Below are positions 8,479-16,921 of a stretch of DNA of 64,000 nucleotides, in pieces. The DNA is from Virgibacillus sp. NKC19-16 (lineage in GTDB: Bacteria; Bacillota; Bacilli; Bacillales; Amphibacillaceae), in the NCBI RefSeq assembly GCF_021560035.1, contig NZ_CP074373.1, positions 244,001-308,000 on the forward strand, in the 5' to 3' direction. The position numbers were made by a program, and so were the translations under genes. Under the pieces are notes generated by a model. It did no database searches and had not been told where the DNA came from. It was given only the letters and a program-made list of their open reading frames with translations. Position 1 is the stretch's first letter. Each line of letters begins with the position of its first letter.

Positions 8479-9492
8479 GTGAACTTGATTAAATTAGGGA
8501 TTTTGGATTATGCGCAAATTGATGAAAGTTCAAGTGCCCAGAAAGCTTTGCAGAATACGATTGAACTAGCTCAATTAGCTGAAGTCTTAGGTTACGAACG
8601 GTTTTGGATGGCGGAACATCATAACGTTCCTGCTTTTGCCAGTAGTTCACCGGAATTAATCATGATGCGTTTGGCAGATGCGACGGAGCGGATTCGTATC
8701 GGCTCGGGTGGTGTGATGATTCCGCATTATAGTCCATATAAAGTAGCTGAAAATTTTCGGATTCTCGAAGCATTTCATCCTGGTCGAATTGATCTGGGAA
8801 TAGGCAATACGGTAGGAACGGCCATTGTGAATCGGACATTGAATGAAAATAAAAAGAATAAAATCAATTACGAGCAGAGTATTGTTGATTTAACCAAGTA
8901 TTTGAGCGATCAAGTGGATGAAAACCATCGTTTCTCTGGCATTACTGCTAACCCTGTTGTTTCAACCGTTCCTCAGATGTGGGTGTTATCAACTAGTGTC
9001 AAGAGTGCTAAAATGGCTGCTAAGTTAGGAATTGGCTATACGTTTGGATTATTTCCACTTGCAGGGATTGATAAATTGCATATTGGTATCCAAGCAGCAC
9101 AAGTATATCGTAAGGCATTTAACCCTTCATCTTTCATGCCAGAGCCAAAAGTGTCCATTTCCCCGTTTGTTGTCGTTGCTGAAACGAATGAGCAAGCGGA
9201 AAAATACGCAGAAGCCTTAGATTTATGGCTTCTCGGCAAGGATAACTTTGGTCATTTGATAGAATTTCCATCCGTTGAAACCGCTCGAAACTATTCATAT
9301 ACGGAAGAAGAAAAGGCGATCATTCAAGCGAATCGAATCCGGATGGTAGTGGGCGATATTGAAAGTGTTACAGAACAATTAAAGGCGTTAATTACTCAAT
9401 TTAAGGCTGATGAAGTTCTGTTAATACCGCTTATGCCAGGGTTGGAAGCCCGCAAAAAAGCGATTGAATTATTGGCTGAAGCATTTAATTAG
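8479..9492 (+). CDS. Luciferase-like (LLM class) flavin-dependent oxidoreductase
   Basis: Bacterial luciferase-like monooxygenase family, 337 residues, with the typical FWMAEHHNVPAFASSSPE motif (residues 43-60), IRIGSGGVMIPHYSP and GRIDLGIG. It is the last gene of the SirTM operon, 24 nt after lplA2; LLM genes are recurrent partners of class M sirtuin loci and may link the module to oxidative stress. The start is uncertain: GTG 8479 or TTG 8485, with AAGAAGGGTG just upstream. Its substrate is unknown. Confidence 0.88.
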   Translation: MNLIKLGILDYAQIDESSSAQKALQNTIELAQLAEVLGYERFWMAEHHNVPAFASSSPELIMMRLADATERIRIGSGGVMIPHYSPYKVAENFRILEAFHPGRIDLGIGNTVGTAIVNRTLNENKKNKINYEQSIVDLTKYLSDQVDENHRFSGITANPVVSTVPQMWVLSTSVKSAKMAAKLGIGYTFGLFPLAGIDKLHIGIQAAQVYRKAFNPSSFMPEPKVSISPFVVVAETNEQAEKYAEALDLWLLGKDNFGHLIEFPSVETARNYSYTEEEKAIIQANRIRMVVGDIESVTEQLKALITQFKADEVLLIPLMPGLEARKKAIELLAEAFN

Positions 9493-9758
9493 GATTTGTG
9501 AGAGTTCGGAATGCCTTTTTCTAACTTTAATCTTTAGGTGAGCTGCGTATAAAGTTATCGCATCTGTTCCATCAATCTTTCTCACCGGCACATTCATATT
9601 AAAAATTACTGTATCTGTATCGGAACAGAGCAGCAAGTAAAATGTTGATTTTAGTTGTAAGGAAGATCGTAAAACGTTGTACGTAAAGTAAATGATGCAG
9701 TTTAGTAGAATAAGGATTACTGAAATAATTATCTTTTTAAAAAAATCTGCAGGATAGG

Positions 9759-9800
9759 AATCCATTTTGATCAATCTTTTTCAAAATGGATTCTTTTTAT
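9759..9800 (+). terminator. Terminator, probably of the SirTM operon
   Basis: Perfect 12-bp stem AATCCATTTTGA (9759-9770) with TCAAAATGGATT (9781-9792), then CTTTTTAT. It lies about 270 nt after the last operon gene. The interval 9493-9758 has no convincing gene; an antisense frame there starts inside this hairpin. Confidence 0.8.
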
Positions 9801-9922
9801 CTATTGCACATCCAAGACTATAATTTTTCTAGCGAGCAGATGTTAAATTCTGAGCCTTACATGATCCTTATAGGATGTCAGAAACGAAATTACCTACTTC
9901 TATATTTGGCAAGTTTTGCTGT

Positions 9923-9951
9923 TTGACAACATCTTGAATTTATAATATATT
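9923..9951 (+). promoter_or_regulatory. SigA-type promoter of the doxX gene
   Basis: TTGACA (9923-9928), 17-nt spacer, TATATT (9946-9951), 53 nt ahead of the DoxX start codon. Confidence 0.65.
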
Positions 9952-10004
9952 GGTTCTCGTTACAAAAAGTAACATAGTAATAAAAAGTAGGAGGTTTTAT
10001 ATTT

Positions 10005-10388
10005 ATGGATATAGGCCTATTAATAATAAGATTAGTCATCGGACTCAGCATGGCAGGACATGGTGCACAAAAGCTATTTGGCTGGTTTGGTGGTAACGGG
10101 CTTAAAAATACAGGGGGCTTTTTTGAATCGATCGGTATCAAACCAGGAGTGACAATGGCTGCTTTAGTTGGCTTATTTGAATTTGCCGGCGGTTTGATGC
10201 TAGCAGTAGGCTTCTTGCCATGGGTTGCGGCTGCTCTGATTACGATTGTCATGGTCGGTGCTATTTTTAAAGTCCACTTGGCGAATGGTTATTGGTCCGA
10301 TAAAGGCGGCATTGAATATCCGTTTGTTACGATTGCAATCGTCATCGGCATCGCTTTAATTGGCCCTGGTGCTTACGCCATAGGCTAA
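10005..10388 (+). CDS. DoxX family membrane protein
   Basis: Small four-helix membrane protein, 127 residues, of the DoxX/YphA group. The N-terminal RLVIGLSMAGHGAQKLFGWFGG (residues 8-29) motif and the GLFEFAGGLMLAVGF helix are characteristic. A good AGGAGG ribosome binding site and its own promoter suggest a single-gene unit. Members of the family are linked to redox or thiol stress in some bacteria, but no specific function can be read here. The following 110 nt contain no obvious terminator before the insertion element. Confidence 0.88.
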   Translation: MDIGLLIIRLVIGLSMAGHGAQKLFGWFGGNGLKNTGGFFESIGIKPGVTMAALVGLFEFAGGLMLAVGFLPWVAAALITIVMVGAIFKVHLANGYWSDKGGIEYPFVTIAIVIGIALIGPGAYAIG

Positions 10389-10500
10389 TAGACGCTTCAA
10401 TTCTTATAATCATTTATCGATACATTTGTCGAGTTGATTAAAAGATATCACTAGCATTGCATAAATGTAGTGAGAACATTCAGTAAACTAGGTTCCACTA

Positions 10501-11711
10501 TTTTTTGCCAAAAAGTCAACGCCGACCTAAAAGTGGCTTTGTCCATTTTTTGAAAATTATACACAGTTATTCCAGAAGGGACGACGACAATAGTTGATAT
10601 TACGGAACGGTTTGGTTGTCAAACCTGCTTAGCCAAAGATAGGCTGGTTTCCATAACGCTGCCTTTAACCAGCGGTTAATACGAAGCAGCGACTTGTTAC
10701 TTTTTGTTTCTAATTGAATAAGTACATGTAAACAGTAGGTGATGAGTGCGATATAAATTTGGTTTTGTAATGCCGTTTCACTCATTCCATAAAAATGTTT
10801 GATTTCTACGTGTTGTTTCAACCATTTAAAAAACAACTCGATTGCCCAGCGTGAACGATAGATATCGCTGATCTCGTCAGCACTTAAATCAAATCGGTTG
10901 GTGATTAAACGAAGGATATTTCCTTTCGTATCCTCCACTTCCACCAAGCGGAATACATTCTCCGCCCGGTTCTGAGTGGATCCAATATTAACCATTTTAT
11001 CGGATAACACCGCAGATTCTGATGGTAGTGAAAAAGAGTGAACTTCTCGAATGACGGCATTTTTCTTCAGTCTTGAAGCGAAGAAATATCCTTCATCTGT
11101 CATTCGATCAAAGCGCTCGTAATCTACGTAGCCACGGTCAAACACATACATGGCTTCTTTATCATCAACGAGAACTTCTAATTGATTCCGGTCGTGTTCT
11201 TTCGCTGGAGTGATAACCACCTGTTCCGGATAAACCGTATATTTATCCATGAATACCAGCTTTAAATGAAGTTTCGCGCCAGCTTTCGTTTTACGGAACG
11301 CTGCCCATTTAAAATTTGTGAGATTTAGGGGCAACGTACTGGAATCAATGACTTTTAATGGCATGGAAGCGTTCGGTTGCTTTTTGTGAAATCCCTTGAT
11401 CTGACCAACGAGATCCAAAAATATGCTAGCCAGAATCGATGGAGCTACTTCATTATTTTTACGTGACAGCTGGGATGCACTAATGGAATCAAAGCCAAGC
11501 GCTTTCTGGAAGTCATCATCAAGTAATGCATCACTCATTGCCTCTAAACTATCGGTTTCGTGAAGCTGTGCGAAAAGCAAAATTTTGATATAAGCTTTGG
11601 TCGTAAGCTTTTTCGTGTAATCATCTAGTCTCAGATTTTCATTGCATTAATTTTATACAAAAATAAAAATTAATGGGAATCTTCGGTTTTTCGTTGTTCT
11701 TGGCATAAAAA
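10501..11711 (-). mobile_element. IS4-family insertion sequence remnant (approximate ends)
   Basis: Contains an IS4Bsu1-like transposase. Both outer edges carry the related sequences TTTTTTGCCAA (10501-10511) and, inverted, TTGGCATAAAAAA (11700-11712), which may be eroded terminal repeats. No clean target duplication is visible. The element abuts a hydrolase gene lacking its 5' half, so insertion or an element-driven deletion probably removed that part. Boundaries are tentative. Confidence 0.55.
10600..11646 (-). pseudogene. IS4-family transposase, N-terminus missing
   Basis: DDE transposase with KVIDSSTLPLNLTNFKW, the second aspartate in YVFDRGYVDYERFD, and the YREK-like YRSRWAIELFFKWLKQH segment with the catalytic glutamate. 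The frame is open from 11646, reading LRLDDYTKKLTTKAYIKILL, but has no start codon in that stretch; the first usable one is TTG 11580, inside the conserved domain. IS4Bsu1-type relatives begin about 25 residues further upstream. The 5' end is therefore lost and the copy is probably inactive, although a shortened product from 11580 cannot be excluded. Confidence 0.65.
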
Positions 11712-11731
11712 AACCTTTATAATGGATTTAG

Positions 11732-12127
11732 GAATTTGAAAATGGAGTGAAGAATGATCGTCTTGCGTTTCTTGATGGGTTTACAAAAAACTTTTTCGCT
11801 GCTGGTGATCAGACTGACTTAGTAAGTGAACCATTTCGATTATATAATAGAGATATTGCGGCATGGGCCTCGCCAAAGGGAACACTAGATTGTATTTCTT
11901 CTTTCGGAAAGACAGATTTTAGAAAGGATTTGGCTAAATTTAATGTACCTACCCTTGTTATTCACGGCGATTCGGATGGAATTGTACCATTTGAACTTAG
12001 TGGGAAGCGAACACATGAAATGATTCCTGGAAGTAAATTAGCCTTAATAAAAGGTGGGCCACATGGTTTAAATGTAACTCATGCCAAAGAATTTAATGAA
12101 AAACTTCTAACATTTTTGAAGGACTGA
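11732..12127 (+). pseudogene. Alpha/beta hydrolase, C-terminal half only
   Basis: The frame opens after a stop at 11729-11731 and reads FENGVKNDRLAFLDGFTKNFF, resembling the cap-to-core region of chloroperoxidase/esterase-type hydrolases. It continues through PTLVIHGDSDGIVPFELS, with the acidic triad residue, and GGPHGLN, with the catalytic histidine. The N-terminal half with the nucleophile elbow (G-x-S-x-G) is absent and is not found on the other side of the adjacent IS remnant. A GTG at 11747 could initiate translation, but the product could not be catalytic. Confidence 0.75.
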
Positions 12128-12158
12128 TGATGTGGCGGGTTCTTACTTCGGAGCAAAA

Positions 12159-12258
12159 AAGTGCACCCTAATAACTTCTAGGGTGCACTTCAATTCTTCT
12201 CTATGATTCTTCTTCCCCATCTGGTGGCTTATCGTTTTTTGAAGTATTGGTTGATGGG
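12159..12258 (-). pseudogene. Relic of a dps 3' end and its terminator
   Basis: The hairpin AAGTGCACCCTA (12159-12170)/TAGGGTGCACTT (12179-12190) and its loop match the dps terminator at 51153-51186. Next to it, on the minus strand, a frame ends ...PPDGEEES with TAG at 12201-12203, like the DGEEE tail of Dps encoded at 51205. Together with the ATPase relic at 12282 this preserves the gene order dps - [lost DNA] - ATPase of the 51-54 kb locus. Confidence 0.6.
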
Positions 12259-12281
12259 CTTTAGCTTTTTGCCATCAATGC

Positions 12282-12446
12282 TCCTGACAAAAATGTAATT
12301 TGCTTTTTGTACGTATGAATCCACTTAATAAACATGGCTATAAACTCCTTTTTAAAATTTTGGCTTGATTGTAATCACCAATTGTTTTTCCTTACAAATC
12401 AATCATAAAGGAGAAAGACATATTTGAAATTGACGAGCATCAAGGT
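12282..12446 (-). pseudogene. Relic of a P-type ATPase 5' end and promoter (copy of 54040-54204)
   Basis: About 165 bp align with 54040-54204 with scattered substitutions. The copy includes the start codon (12335) and about 17 codons (MFIKWIHTYKKQITFLSG against MFIKWINTYKKQITFLSG), the ribosome binding site, the -10 hexamer and the upstream TTGAC-N4-ATCAA box at 12430-12443. The rest of the ATPase gene is gone. This is a deleted segmental duplication. Confidence 0.85.
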
Positions 12447-12520
12447 TTAAAAAACTTTTCAAGAAATGTATGTAGAATTAGGAGCACCTTGCTTTGTGAA
12501 CCTTTATTTACTAGAGAAAT

Positions 12521-12560
12521 AAACAATCCTTTAAGAACATTTCATCTTAAAGGATTGTTT
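12521..12560. terminator. Terminator downstream of the amidase gene
   Basis: 15-bp inverted repeat AAACAATCCTTTAAG (12521-12535) with CTTAAAGGATTGTTT (12546-12560), just beyond the amidase stop codon on the minus strand. Confidence 0.8.
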
Positions 12561-12597
12561 TTATCATACTTTATTGATTTATGGCGAAACTCGGGGT

Positions 12598-13893
12598 CTA
12601 ATTAAAATAATCTTCTAATCCGGTGACAATACCCTTTGCGGCTTTCTCCTGATACTTATCAGTTTGGACAAGCTGCCGTTCTTCTGGATTACTAATGAAA
12701 CCAAGTTCAATTAATAAAGCCGGTTGTTGGTTATCTGTTAACACTTTATAATCAGCTTGTTTCGCTCTGCGATCATTGAGGTTTGTGTGATTGATCAATG
12801 ATTTCTGAATGGTATCGGCAAGCTTCTGATTATCACCTACGTCATAATAAAAGGTATGGATTCCACGTATATTTTGGTCTTCAAATGTATTATAGTGCAG
12901 ACTGATAAATGTATCTGCATTCGTGGAATTACTAATTTGCACCCGTTCCTCCAATGGAATAAACGTATCATCGGTTCGGGTTAATGTAACGGAAGCCCCT
13001 TTATCACGTAACTGTTCTTCGACTTTTTTCCCTGTAGATAGTGCTAAAGTTTTTTCATTTACCTCTGATCGAATTGCACCGGAGTCTTTTCCACCGTGGC
13101 CTGGGTCAATAACAAAATGATAACCGGACAGTGTCTTTTCTCCACGTTGCTTTCCTTGAATATCTTGGTTTTCCTCCTTTTCTTTAGTTTTGGCAGTTGA
13201 CTCTTTTTTTTCATCAAATTCTTCTTCTACTTCCGCATCCTCATCTTTTTGGCCAGATTCTGCCTCTGAGTCCTCTTTTTCAGTTCCTTCTGTTATTTGT
13301 TGCGGATCAGCTTTTTCATTAACCTCTGACATCGCGTGATCTGCAGATTTATTTCTTTCATCAAGTAAGTACAGGGCGATCCATACTTCTTTCCCATTAT
13401 AAAAAGTTTTCCCCCAACCATATGATTCTTGAAAAATGCTAACCTTTGCACCCTTGTTCAATTCAGTAATGATAGTTGCATTATTATCAGGAGCGTTGCG
13501 TAATCTTACGACAGGTGCTTTCACTTGGTACAGTTTTGCACTTTCTACAGATTCACCGGGCGCTGCATCTATTTCCGAAGATGAAGCAGTTTGAACTTGT
13601 CGTTCTTTTGCGCCCTTCTGTGGATTATTCACTGCCGCAAGTTGATGCAGTGCTCCCCATGCCTCATTTCCATTATAAAATGTACTTCCCCAGCCATATG
13701 ATTCCTGAAAAACAGTAACTTTTGCACCTCTTTTTAGTTCAGCTAGAATGTTTGCGTTTTGGTCTGGTGCATCCCGTAACTCCAATGTTTCCGAATCGAC
13801 TTTGTATAATTGTCCACTATCCGCATGAACTGTTGGGATAAAAATAAATAGGCAAACTAGAAAACTAATACCTATAATAATGTTGTTTTTCAT
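12598..13893 (-). CDS. N-acetylmuramoyl-L-alanine amidase with two SH3 domains
   Basis: Secreted cell-wall hydrolase, 431 residues. A signal peptide (residues 1-24, ending TVHA) is followed by two SH3_3-type repeats, each with an ESYGWG and WIAL/WGALHQ-like core (about 30-90 and 120-180). A highly acidic Glu/Lys linker (about 190-255) and a C-terminal Amidase_3 domain follow. The zinc site is visible as VIDPGHGGKDSGA, the ISLHYNTF histidine and LIELGFISNPEE. ATG 13893 has GGAGG 7 nt upstream; the in-frame TTG 13908 lies inside that ribosome binding site. It is probably monocistronic. Confidence 0.93.
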   Translation of the reverse strand: MKNNIIIGISFLVCLFIFIPTVHADSGQLYKVDSETLELRDAPDQNANILAELKRGAKVTVFQESYGWGSTFYNGNEAWGALHQLAAVNNPQKGAKERQVQTASSSEIDAAPGESVESAKLYQVKAPVVRLRNAPDNNATIITELNKGAKVSIFQESYGWGKTFYNGKEVWIALYLLDERNKSADHAMSEVNEKADPQQITEGTEKEDSEAESGQKDEDAEVEEEFDEKKESTAKTKEKEENQDIQGKQRGEKTLSGYHFVIDPGHGGKDSGAIRSEVNEKTLALSTGKKVEEQLRDKGASVTLTRTDDTFIPLEERVQISNSTNADTFISLHYNTFEDQNIRGIHTFYYDVGDNQKLADTIQKSLINHTNLNDRRAKQADYKVLTDNQQPALLIELGFISNPEERQLVQTDKYQEKAAKGIVTGLEDYFN

Positions 13894-14272
13894 ATTGAGT
13901 GCCTCCAATTAGTAGTTTGCTATATTGACAGTTTTGCCAACATAATTTACCAATATACATTCCAATAATTAGATTGAGAGTTTCACGGTATGGTAGGAAG
14001 TCATTCCAACGTACTATTACAGCGACCTTCATATTTTCCATATAAACTTTGTTGGTTATCTGGTCACAAATACCAAAAAATGTTGAAAATGGGATAGAAA
14101 CACTGATAAATTTATAAGAGTCTATTAAATAATCAGTAATAAATAGATATAAATATTAAGAATATATGGTAAAATAGTCGTAGTTACATAGAATTTGAAA
14201 AACTGTCTCTCATCTAAAAAATCTATTAAAATATAGCTCAAAAAATTGAATGCGATTATAGGAGGGATTATT
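13894..14272. other. Intergenic region between amidase and DUF1385 genes
   Basis: AT-rich and divergent-promoter in position. A TTGACA at 13925-13930 has only a poor -10 (TACCAA) 17 nt on. No ORF with a ribosome binding site and no strong hairpin was seen. Confidence 0.3.
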
Positions 14273-14998
14273 TTGGAAATATACGGAGGAAGAGCCGGCT
14301 ATAACTCTGTGCGTTTTACCGGAGAAAACTATCAGGCAATATCCCGATTCAAGAAGGGGAAAATCACTACAGAAACGAGACTGAAAAAGGGGGACAAGAA
14401 AATATTTATTATACTTTCGAAGGTGCCTTTTGTTCGTGCTTTCACCATGATATTTGAGATTATAATCGAAAATTGGAAGCCATTTTCATTTGTAATGATC
14501 TTGTTCCTAATGGAGCTTTTATTATTTAGAAACTCAAATTCATATACCATCCCAATTAACTCCTTCGTGATATTGTTTTGCTATCTAATTATCGCTGGTC
14601 TTATTATAAAAATAACACCTATCGGGAAGTATCATGCAGCAGAACATATGGCTGACAGTGCTTACGAGAAGGATTCGAATTTAACGTTGGAAAAAGTAGA
14701 AAAGCAACCGAGGACACATAAGGATTGCGGAACAAATTTAGTAATATCCATTTTCATCTGTTACTCTATACTATTTATGGTATTTGGTGATCCGCTTTGG
14801 GTATATTTGGTTTCCTGGAGTGTTGGGTATGAGTTGTGGAAAAATGAACCACAAATAATCTGGGATGCAGTATTGGTAATAGGAAAATCTGCGCAATATG
14901 CTCTATTCACCTCAAAACCGAAAGAAAAACATTTAAACGTGGCAATAGAGGCGATTACAAAATTAGAAGAGAAAGAATTAGCAATGGGTGGAAATTAG
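14273..14998 (+). CDS. DUF1385 family membrane protein (YqhQ-like)
   Basis: 241 residues from TTG 14273, which has AGGAGG 8 nt upstream; the in-frame TTG 14246 has none. It starts EIYGGRAGYNSVRF, as in the YGGQAVxEGVMMR start of the family. It has about four hydrophobic segments and the family motif KYHAAEHMADSAYEK followed by RTHKDCGTN, equivalent to the HxAEH...HxRCGT signature. Function is unknown in the family. A hairpin follows the stop. Confidence 0.82.
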   Translation: MEIYGGRAGYNSVRFTGENYQAISRFKKGKITTETRLKKGDKKIFIILSKVPFVRAFTMIFEIIIENWKPFSFVMILFLMELLLFRNSNSYTIPINSFVILFCYLIIAGLIIKITPIGKYHAAEHMADSAYEKDSNLTLEKVEKQPRTHKDCGTNLVISIFICYSILFMVFGDPLWVYLVSWSVGYELWKNEPQIIWDAVLVIGKSAQYALFTSKPKEKHLNVAIEAITKLEEKELAMGGN

Positions 14999-15004
14999 CA
15001 TCCT

Positions 15005-15031
15005 AAAGCCATGTTATTGTGGCATGGCTTT
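15005..15031 (+). terminator. Hairpin after DUF1385 gene
   Basis: AAAGCCATG (15005-15013) pairs with CATGGCTTT (15023-15031), 6 nt after the stop. The T run is weak. Confidence 0.55.
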
Positions 15032-15053
15032 TAGCTTATATCAATTTTTAAAT

Positions 15054-15084
15054 TTGACAATACCTATCCGGGGTATGGTAAGGT
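15054..15084 (+). promoter_or_regulatory. Promoter with CsoR-type copper operator
   Basis: TTGACA (15054-15059) is overlapped by the dyad ATACC-N7-GGTAT (15060-15076). The same arrangement and 17-bp dyad occur before csoR (16553-16569). This matches the GC-centred TACC/GGTA operators bound by CsoR, so the downstream glutaredoxin-like gene is probably copper-inducible. Confidence 0.75.
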
Positions 15085-15131
15085 TGAAATGTAGGAGGTC
15101 ATTTTTAAGCTAAAGGAGAGGAATTAAAGAA

Positions 15132-15410
15132 ATGGCTAAATATCAACTGGAAATCTATACGAGACCTACTTGTTCGGATTGTCAGGATTTAAAAAAATTC
15201 CTGCAAAGCCATCGTATTCCCCACAAGCAATACGATCTATCAAAACAACCAGCTAAAGAGGGAGATCTTAAAAAAATAACAGGAAGCAGAATCGTACCAG
15301 CTCTTGTATTTTCCCATCCTTCTCTTTTGGGGTTGGTGAAAAAACCGAAAAGCATGATAGGGTTCGAGAGGAATAAGGAGGAAATAATGAAGCTATTAAA
15401 AGTAGGGTAA
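15132..15410 (+). CDS. Glutaredoxin-like thiol protein under copper control
   Basis: 92-residue thioredoxin-fold protein with a CxxC active site, CSDC at residues 15-18 (TRPTCSDCQDL), and a cis-Pro-like SRIVPALVF segment at about residues 52-60. A CsoR-type operator upstream and neighbouring csoR-copA-copZ genes indicate copper-responsive expression. It could act as a thiol-redox or copper-buffering partner, but this is inference. Members of the glutaredoxin family are usually 80-100 residues, so the gene looks complete. Confidence 0.82.
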   Translation: MAKYQLEIYTRPTCSDCQDLKKFLQSHRIPHKQYDLSKQPAKEGDLKKITGSRIVPALVFSHPSLLGLVKKPKSMIGFERNKEEIMKLLKVG

Positions 15411-15527
15411 CTAACATTATATAACCTAAATGGTTAGTGGGTTGTTTTTTAACTAGCTTATACCTCTTGTACAGGTTATAGAGGATTGATCAATATTTAA
15501 AATTATAAATAATGAAGGTAAGGGGTG

Positions 15528-15632
15528 ATGAAATTTATGATTGTCTCCAATAGGAATTGTATTATGCCGCTGGTGCAAGCTACTTATATCAATAATTCTG
15601 TAGTAGAGCTATTAACGCATGCTAAAGTATGA
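15528..15632 (+). CDS. Possible small protein (34 residues)
   Basis: ATG 15528 has AAGGGG immediately upstream and opens a 34-codon frame beginning MKFMIVSNRNCIMPLV. No recognised family. It lies inside the copper cluster between the glutaredoxin-like gene and the YdhK lipoprotein gene. Support is limited to the ribosome binding site and position. Confidence 0.2.
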   Translation: MKFMIVSNRNCIMPLVQATYINNSVVELLTHAKV

Positions 15633-15672
15633 AAAATAATAACAAAACCGAGAGATTTGAAGGAGGATTAAC

Positions 15673-16287
15673 ATGAAAAGTAAAAAATTAATAATAATTG
15701 CAGTTTTACTAATCGTTTCCGCATTTACATTAGCTGCATGTGGCGGTGGTAACAGGGGAACCGACGCAGAAGGAAATGAGGAAAACAGGGAAAATACAAA
15801 TGAGGAATCAACCTCCCATTCCCAAGGTAATATGTCTGAGCACATGTCTAGTTCCGGGGAAGTTCCTGCAGGTATGCAAGAGGCAGAGAACCCAAAATAT
15901 GAAGTCGGAAGTACTGCTATTATTAACGTCCAACATATGAATATGGAGGGTATGAGTGGCGCTGAAGCTACCATTACAGGAGCATATGACACTACTGCCT
16001 ATACTGTTTCATACACCCTGACAACAGGCGGTGAACCTGTGGAAGATCACAAATGGGTCATACATGAGGAACTTCTTGTTGAAGATCCGGGAGATGACCC
16101 TTTAGAACCAGGTACTGAAGTTACCTTGAATACAGATCATATGAAAGGGATGAATGGTGCAACTGCAACAATTGATTCAGCAGAAGATACCACCGTATAT
16201 ATGGTGGACTTCACTCCAACTACAGGTGGAGTGAAAGTTGTTGACCATAAATGGGTTGTTGAAAGTGAACTTGAATCTGCTGAATAA
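15673..16287 (+). CDS. ydhK: YdhK-family lipoprotein (two DUF1541 repeats)
   Basis: Secreted, membrane-anchored lipoprotein of 204 residues. The signal peptide ends in the lipobox LAAC (cysteine 23), followed by a Gly/Asn/Glu-rich linker and two tandem DUF1541 units. Each unit carries an H-M-x-G-M-x-G-A-x-A-T-I stretch and a D-H-K-W-V tail. The Met/His-rich repeats and the location inside a CsoR-controlled copper cluster suggest a role in copper handling at the cell surface. No biochemical role is established. RBS AGGAGG precedes ATG 15673. Confidence 0.9.
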   Translation: MKSKKLIIIAVLLIVSAFTLAACGGGNRGTDAEGNEENRENTNEESTSHSQGNMSEHMSSSGEVPAGMQEAENPKYEVGSTAIINVQHMNMEGMSGAEATITGAYDTTAYTVSYTLTTGGEPVEDHKWVIHEELLVEDPGDDPLEPGTEVTLNTDHMKGMNGATATIDSAEDTTVYMVDFTPTTGGVKVVDHKWVVESELESAE

Positions 16288-16543
16288 TTGTGATATGGAT
16301 TGAATATCACAAGAGGATAAGCCTGACATGTACAAGAACTGGGCCGAATTTAAGTTTGATGATAACGTACACGTTTATCCTTTCATAATAGAACTAAATG
16401 TAGGGTTGCTGACATTATACACCTGAGCATGTTAGGGAGGGTTTTTAAAATTAAATTATACCCTTCCCCTAGTATGTTAGGTAGAAAGAAATGAATATGG
16501 AGACCGATGTGAAAAATTAAAATCGCTAAATAGGTAGTTTTCA

Positions 16544-16572
16544 TTGACAAACATACCATATGGGGGTATAGT
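16544..16572 (+). promoter_or_regulatory. csoR-copA-copZ promoter with CsoR operator
   Basis: TTGACA (16544-16549), 17-nt spacer, TATAGT (16567-16572). The operator dyad ATACC-N7-GGTAT occupies 16553-16569, covering the spacer and the -10, so apo-CsoR binding should block RNA polymerase. Confidence 0.8.
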
Positions 16573-16602
16573 ATAATTATAAAAGAAAAGGAAGTGATTC
16601 AT

Positions 16603-16905
16603 TTGGATAAGTTTTTACGTGATCACCCAACTACCCCAAGAACAGAAGCTGAAAAGGAAAAAACGATTAACCGCCTGAAACGGATAGAAGGTCAAGTTCG
16701 TGGAATACAGAAAATGGTGGAAGAGGATCGCTATTGTGTAGATATTTTAGTACAAATTAGCGCCATTCAATCCGCGTTAAAAAATGTAGGTTTCGCTGTC
16801 ACGGAACGACATATCAACCATTGTGTCAGTGATGCGATTAAACAAGGTGAAGGCGCGGAAACGATTGAGGAATTAATGAGTGTACTGAAGCAGTTTTCCA
16901 AGTAG
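16603..16905 (+). CDS. csoR: Copper-sensing repressor CsoR
   Basis: 100-residue DUF156 repressor that releases operator DNA on binding Cu(I). With TTG 16603 as start, the copper ligands are C45, H70 and C74, exactly the Bacillus subtilis CsoR numbering. AAAGGAAG lies 7 nt before this TTG; the in-frame GTG 16594 overlaps the ribosome binding site. The conserved NRLKRIEGQVRGIQKMVE helix is at 23-41. It is the first gene of a csoR-copA-copZ operon behind a dyad operator, implying autoregulation. Confidence 0.95.
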   Translation: MDKFLRDHPTTPRTEAEKEKTINRLKRIEGQVRGIQKMVEEDRYCVDILVQISAIQSALKNVGFAVTERHINHCVSDAIKQGEGAETIEELMSVLKQFSK

Positions 16906-16921
16906 TTAGGAGGGAGCATTC

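Noticed and set aside
9469-9774. Minus-strand frame of 101 residues with a hydrophobic stretch after the LLM gene
   Set aside because: Its start region lies within the hairpin terminator at 9759-9800, it overlaps the end of the LLM gene, and it has no ribosome binding site or recognised domain.
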